DNA of 64,000 nt from Succinatimonas sp. UBA7265 (GTDB lineage Bacteria > Pseudomonadota > Gammaproteobacteria > Enterobacterales > Succinivibrionaceae), in contig DKSD01000040.1 of NCBI GenBank assembly GCA_002473165.1, forward strand, positions 8,643-72,642, written 5' to 3'. Shown here piece by piece: positions 62,566 to 64,000 of this stretch. The notes below the pieces were generated by a model. It worked only from the letters and a program-made list of their open reading frames with translations. It was not told the origin of the DNA and searched no databases. Made by a program: the position numbers and the translations under genes. The first letter of the stretch is position 1; every line of letters begins with the position of its first letter.

Positions 62566-63906
62566 ATGTCTTCACAGTCCGCAGGCGTTCAGGCATCCAT
62601 ACTTGACCGCATCTTTAAGCTCTCGCAAAAGCACACTTCCGTGCGCACCGAGATCGTGGCGGGCCTTACCACCTTCGTGGCCATGGCCTACATCCTGTTC
62701 GTCAACCCTAACATCCTCGCCAACACCGGCATTCCCCATGAAGCCGCCGTCGCCGCGACCATTTGGTCTGCCGGCCTCTGCACCCTGGCCATGGGCCTGT
62801 TCGCCAACTACCCGGTCGCCCTGGCCCCGGGCATGGGACTTAACGCCTTCTTCGCTTTCTACGTCTGCGGCACGCTGGGCCTGCCCTGGCAGACGGCTCT
62901 CGGAGCGGTGTTCGTCTCCGGCATCGTGTTCTTCCTGCTCACCGTCACGAAGCTGCGCCAGCTCATCATCGACTCCGTGCCGATGAGCCTTAAGGCGGCA
63001 GTCGTCGTCGGCATCGGCATGTTCATCGCCTTCGTCGGATTGCAGACCTCCGGCATCATCGTCGCCTCCGACGCCACGAAGATCACCTTAGGCTCGCTTA
63101 CGGACACCAAGGTGCTGCTCGCGTGCCTGGGCATCGTCATCATCGGCGTGCTGCTGGCGCTCCACGTTAAAGGCGCCATGCTCATCGGCATCGTCGCCGT
63201 GGGCATCTTAGGCATGATCCTGGGCGTGACCCCCGCCCCGCAGAAAGTCACGGACGTCGTCTCCGTTGATTTCCCGGGCATGGGCGAGACCTTCATGCAG
63301 ATGGATCTGGGCGGCGCCATCCACTACGGCATCATCTCGATCATCTTCACGTTCACCGTTGTCGAGCTCTTTGACAACATCGGCACGCTTATAGGCGTCA
63401 CAAAGGCTGCCGGCCTCATGGACAAAGACGGCCACATTGAGAACATCGATCGCGCCCTGCTCACCGACTCCCTGGGTACCATGGTCTCCGCCGTCATGGG
63501 CACCTGCACCGTGACCTCCTATGTCGAGTCCACCGCAGGCGTCAACGCCGGCGGCAAGACCGGCCTGACCGCCGTCACCGTGGGAGTGTGCTTCCTGCTC
63601 GCGTTCTTCTTTGCCCCGCTCTTCGGGCTCATCCCCGGTTTCGCCACCGCTCCGGCGCTGATCATCGTCGGCGCCATGATGATGAAAAACGTGCTCGGCG
63701 TGAACTTCAACGACTACACCGATTCGATCCCGGCTTTCCTCACCATCATCATGATGCCGATGAGCTACTCGATCGCCAACGGCTTCGGCTTTGGCTTCTC
63801 GAGCTACTGCCTGCTCAAGGTCTTCACCGGCAAGATCCGCGAGGTCACCCCGGTGATGTGGATCGTGACCATCATCTTCATGATCAGCTTCGTCATGCAC
63901 GGCTGA
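62566..63906 (+). CDS. NCS2-family purine permease (guanine/hypoxanthine type)
   Basis: The protein (446 aa) has 14 predicted segments in the NCS2 (AzgA/GhxP) pattern. TEIVAGLTTFVAMAYILFVNP, ANYPVALAPGMGLNAFF and ELFDNIGTLIGV hold the substrate-site residues, and TVTSYVESTAGVNAGGKTGL follows. Relatives GhxP and GhxQ carry guanine and hypoxanthine, PurP adenine; sequence here does not settle which. GAGG at five bases supports the start at 62566 over an ATG at 62548. Confidence 0.92.
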   Translation: MSSQSAGVQASILDRIFKLSQKHTSVRTEIVAGLTTFVAMAYILFVNPNILANTGIPHEAAVAATIWSAGLCTLAMGLFANYPVALAPGMGLNAFFAFYVCGTLGLPWQTALGAVFVSGIVFFLLTVTKLRQLIIDSVPMSLKAAVVVGIGMFIAFVGLQTSGIIVASDATKITLGSLTDTKVLLACLGIVIIGVLLALHVKGAMLIGIVAVGILGMILGVTPAPQKVTDVVSVDFPGMGETFMQMDLGGAIHYGIISIIFTFTVVELFDNIGTLIGVTKAAGLMDKDGHIENIDRALLTDSLGTMVSAVMGTCTVTSYVESTAGVNAGGKTGLTAVTVGVCFLLAFFFAPLFGLIPGFATAPALIIVGAMMMKNVLGVNFNDYTDSIPAFLTIIMMPMSYSIANGFGFGFSSYCLLKVFTGKIREVTPVMWIVTIIFMISFVMHG

Positions 63907-63925
63907 GCTGATTTAAAGAACTGAC

Positions 63926-63957
63926 AAAAGGACGCTGCGGCGTCCTTTTGCTTTTCT
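63926..63957 (+). terminator. intrinsic terminator after the purine permease gene
   Basis: AAAAGGACGC-TGCG-GCGTCCTTTT is followed by GCTTTT. The remaining 43 bases to the edge show no gene. Confidence 0.82.
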
Positions 63958-64000
63958 CACGGTGAATCAAGCTGCAAGTAAGTGATCGCTATATCCTACT

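Noticed and set aside
63208..63900. Open frame antisense to the purine permease gene (230 codons)
   Set aside because: Asp/His/Gly-rich shadow of a clear permease.
1..64000. CRISPR arrays, insertion sequences, prophage genes, rRNA or tRNA genes
   Set aside because: No regularly spaced repeats, transposase or phage structural genes, or RNA-gene signatures were seen by eye on either strand.

Overview
The window is about 64 kb of a high-GC, gene-dense bacterial chromosome. Gene content and synteny point to a gammaproteobacterium: hinT sits next to an LpoB-like lipoprotein, nhaB next to dsbB, and yidE, mntP, yigZ, yheS, metNIQ, malS and nfsB homologues are present. An AAA-ATPase-like protein of a type common in gut anaerobes, many Na+- or dicarboxylate-type transporters and abundant c-di-GMP signalling suggest a gut or rumen species, possibly Succinivibrionaceae. 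That assignment is tentative: there is no rRNA or other decisive marker. I saw no tRNA, rRNA, CRISPR array, prophage or insertion sequence.

Layout. 1-6.1 kb: end of a PD-(D/E)XK-type gene, a flavin reductase-like protein, a GT-C membrane glycosyltransferase, then the minus-strand group hinT / lpoB-like / yheS. 6.2-10.6 kb: a plus-strand run of GT2, GT-C, sugar-nucleotide epimerase and TatD-type nuclease genes. 10.7-14.8 kb: dsbB and two tandem nhaB antiporters on the minus strand. 15.2-19.1 kb: yidE, a membrane protein, a deoxyinosine-DNA glycosylase and a DUF3298-like exported protein. 19.1-26.5 kb: MetE-like methyltransferase, dicarboxylate symporter, nfsB-like / DnaQ-like exonuclease / mscL, gltS and an AAA-ATPase-like gene lacking its usual nuclease domain.

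26.5-42.6 kb is the signalling-rich part. It holds a membrane RsbU/SpoIIE-type phosphatase with eroded metal ligands, a degenerate EAL-HDOD-like protein, a DMT transporter, and a long intergenic region carrying a CRP-like palindrome and a convincing promoter-plus-terminator small RNA unit. Three paralogous proteins follow that fuse a lactose/cellobiose-type PTS EIIC membrane domain to an intact EAL c-di-GMP phosphodiesterase. A stand-alone DnaB-type ATPase lies between the second and third, and a PAS-GAF-GGDEF-EAL protein follows the third. In all three EIIC domains the His of the GIHG motif is Asn and the NEP motif is altered. No EIIA or EIIB lies nearby. I read these as sugar-responsive c-di-GMP phosphodiesterase receptors rather than transporters; this is the window's best candidate for a poorly described system.

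42.6-64 kb: mntP, a yigZ gene between two EamA exporters, an M20D amidohydrolase joined to metNIQ, an AlbA_2-type regulator, an HpcH/HpaI aldolase, a DUF4143 ATPase, a second GGDEF-EAL protein with a dead GGDEF motif, a YqhD-like alcohol dehydrogenase, two small unknown proteins, periplasmic alpha-amylase malS, an MFS transporter, a small lipoprotein and an NCS2 purine permease. Most transcription units end in strong GC-rich intrinsic terminators, which help define unit boundaries.
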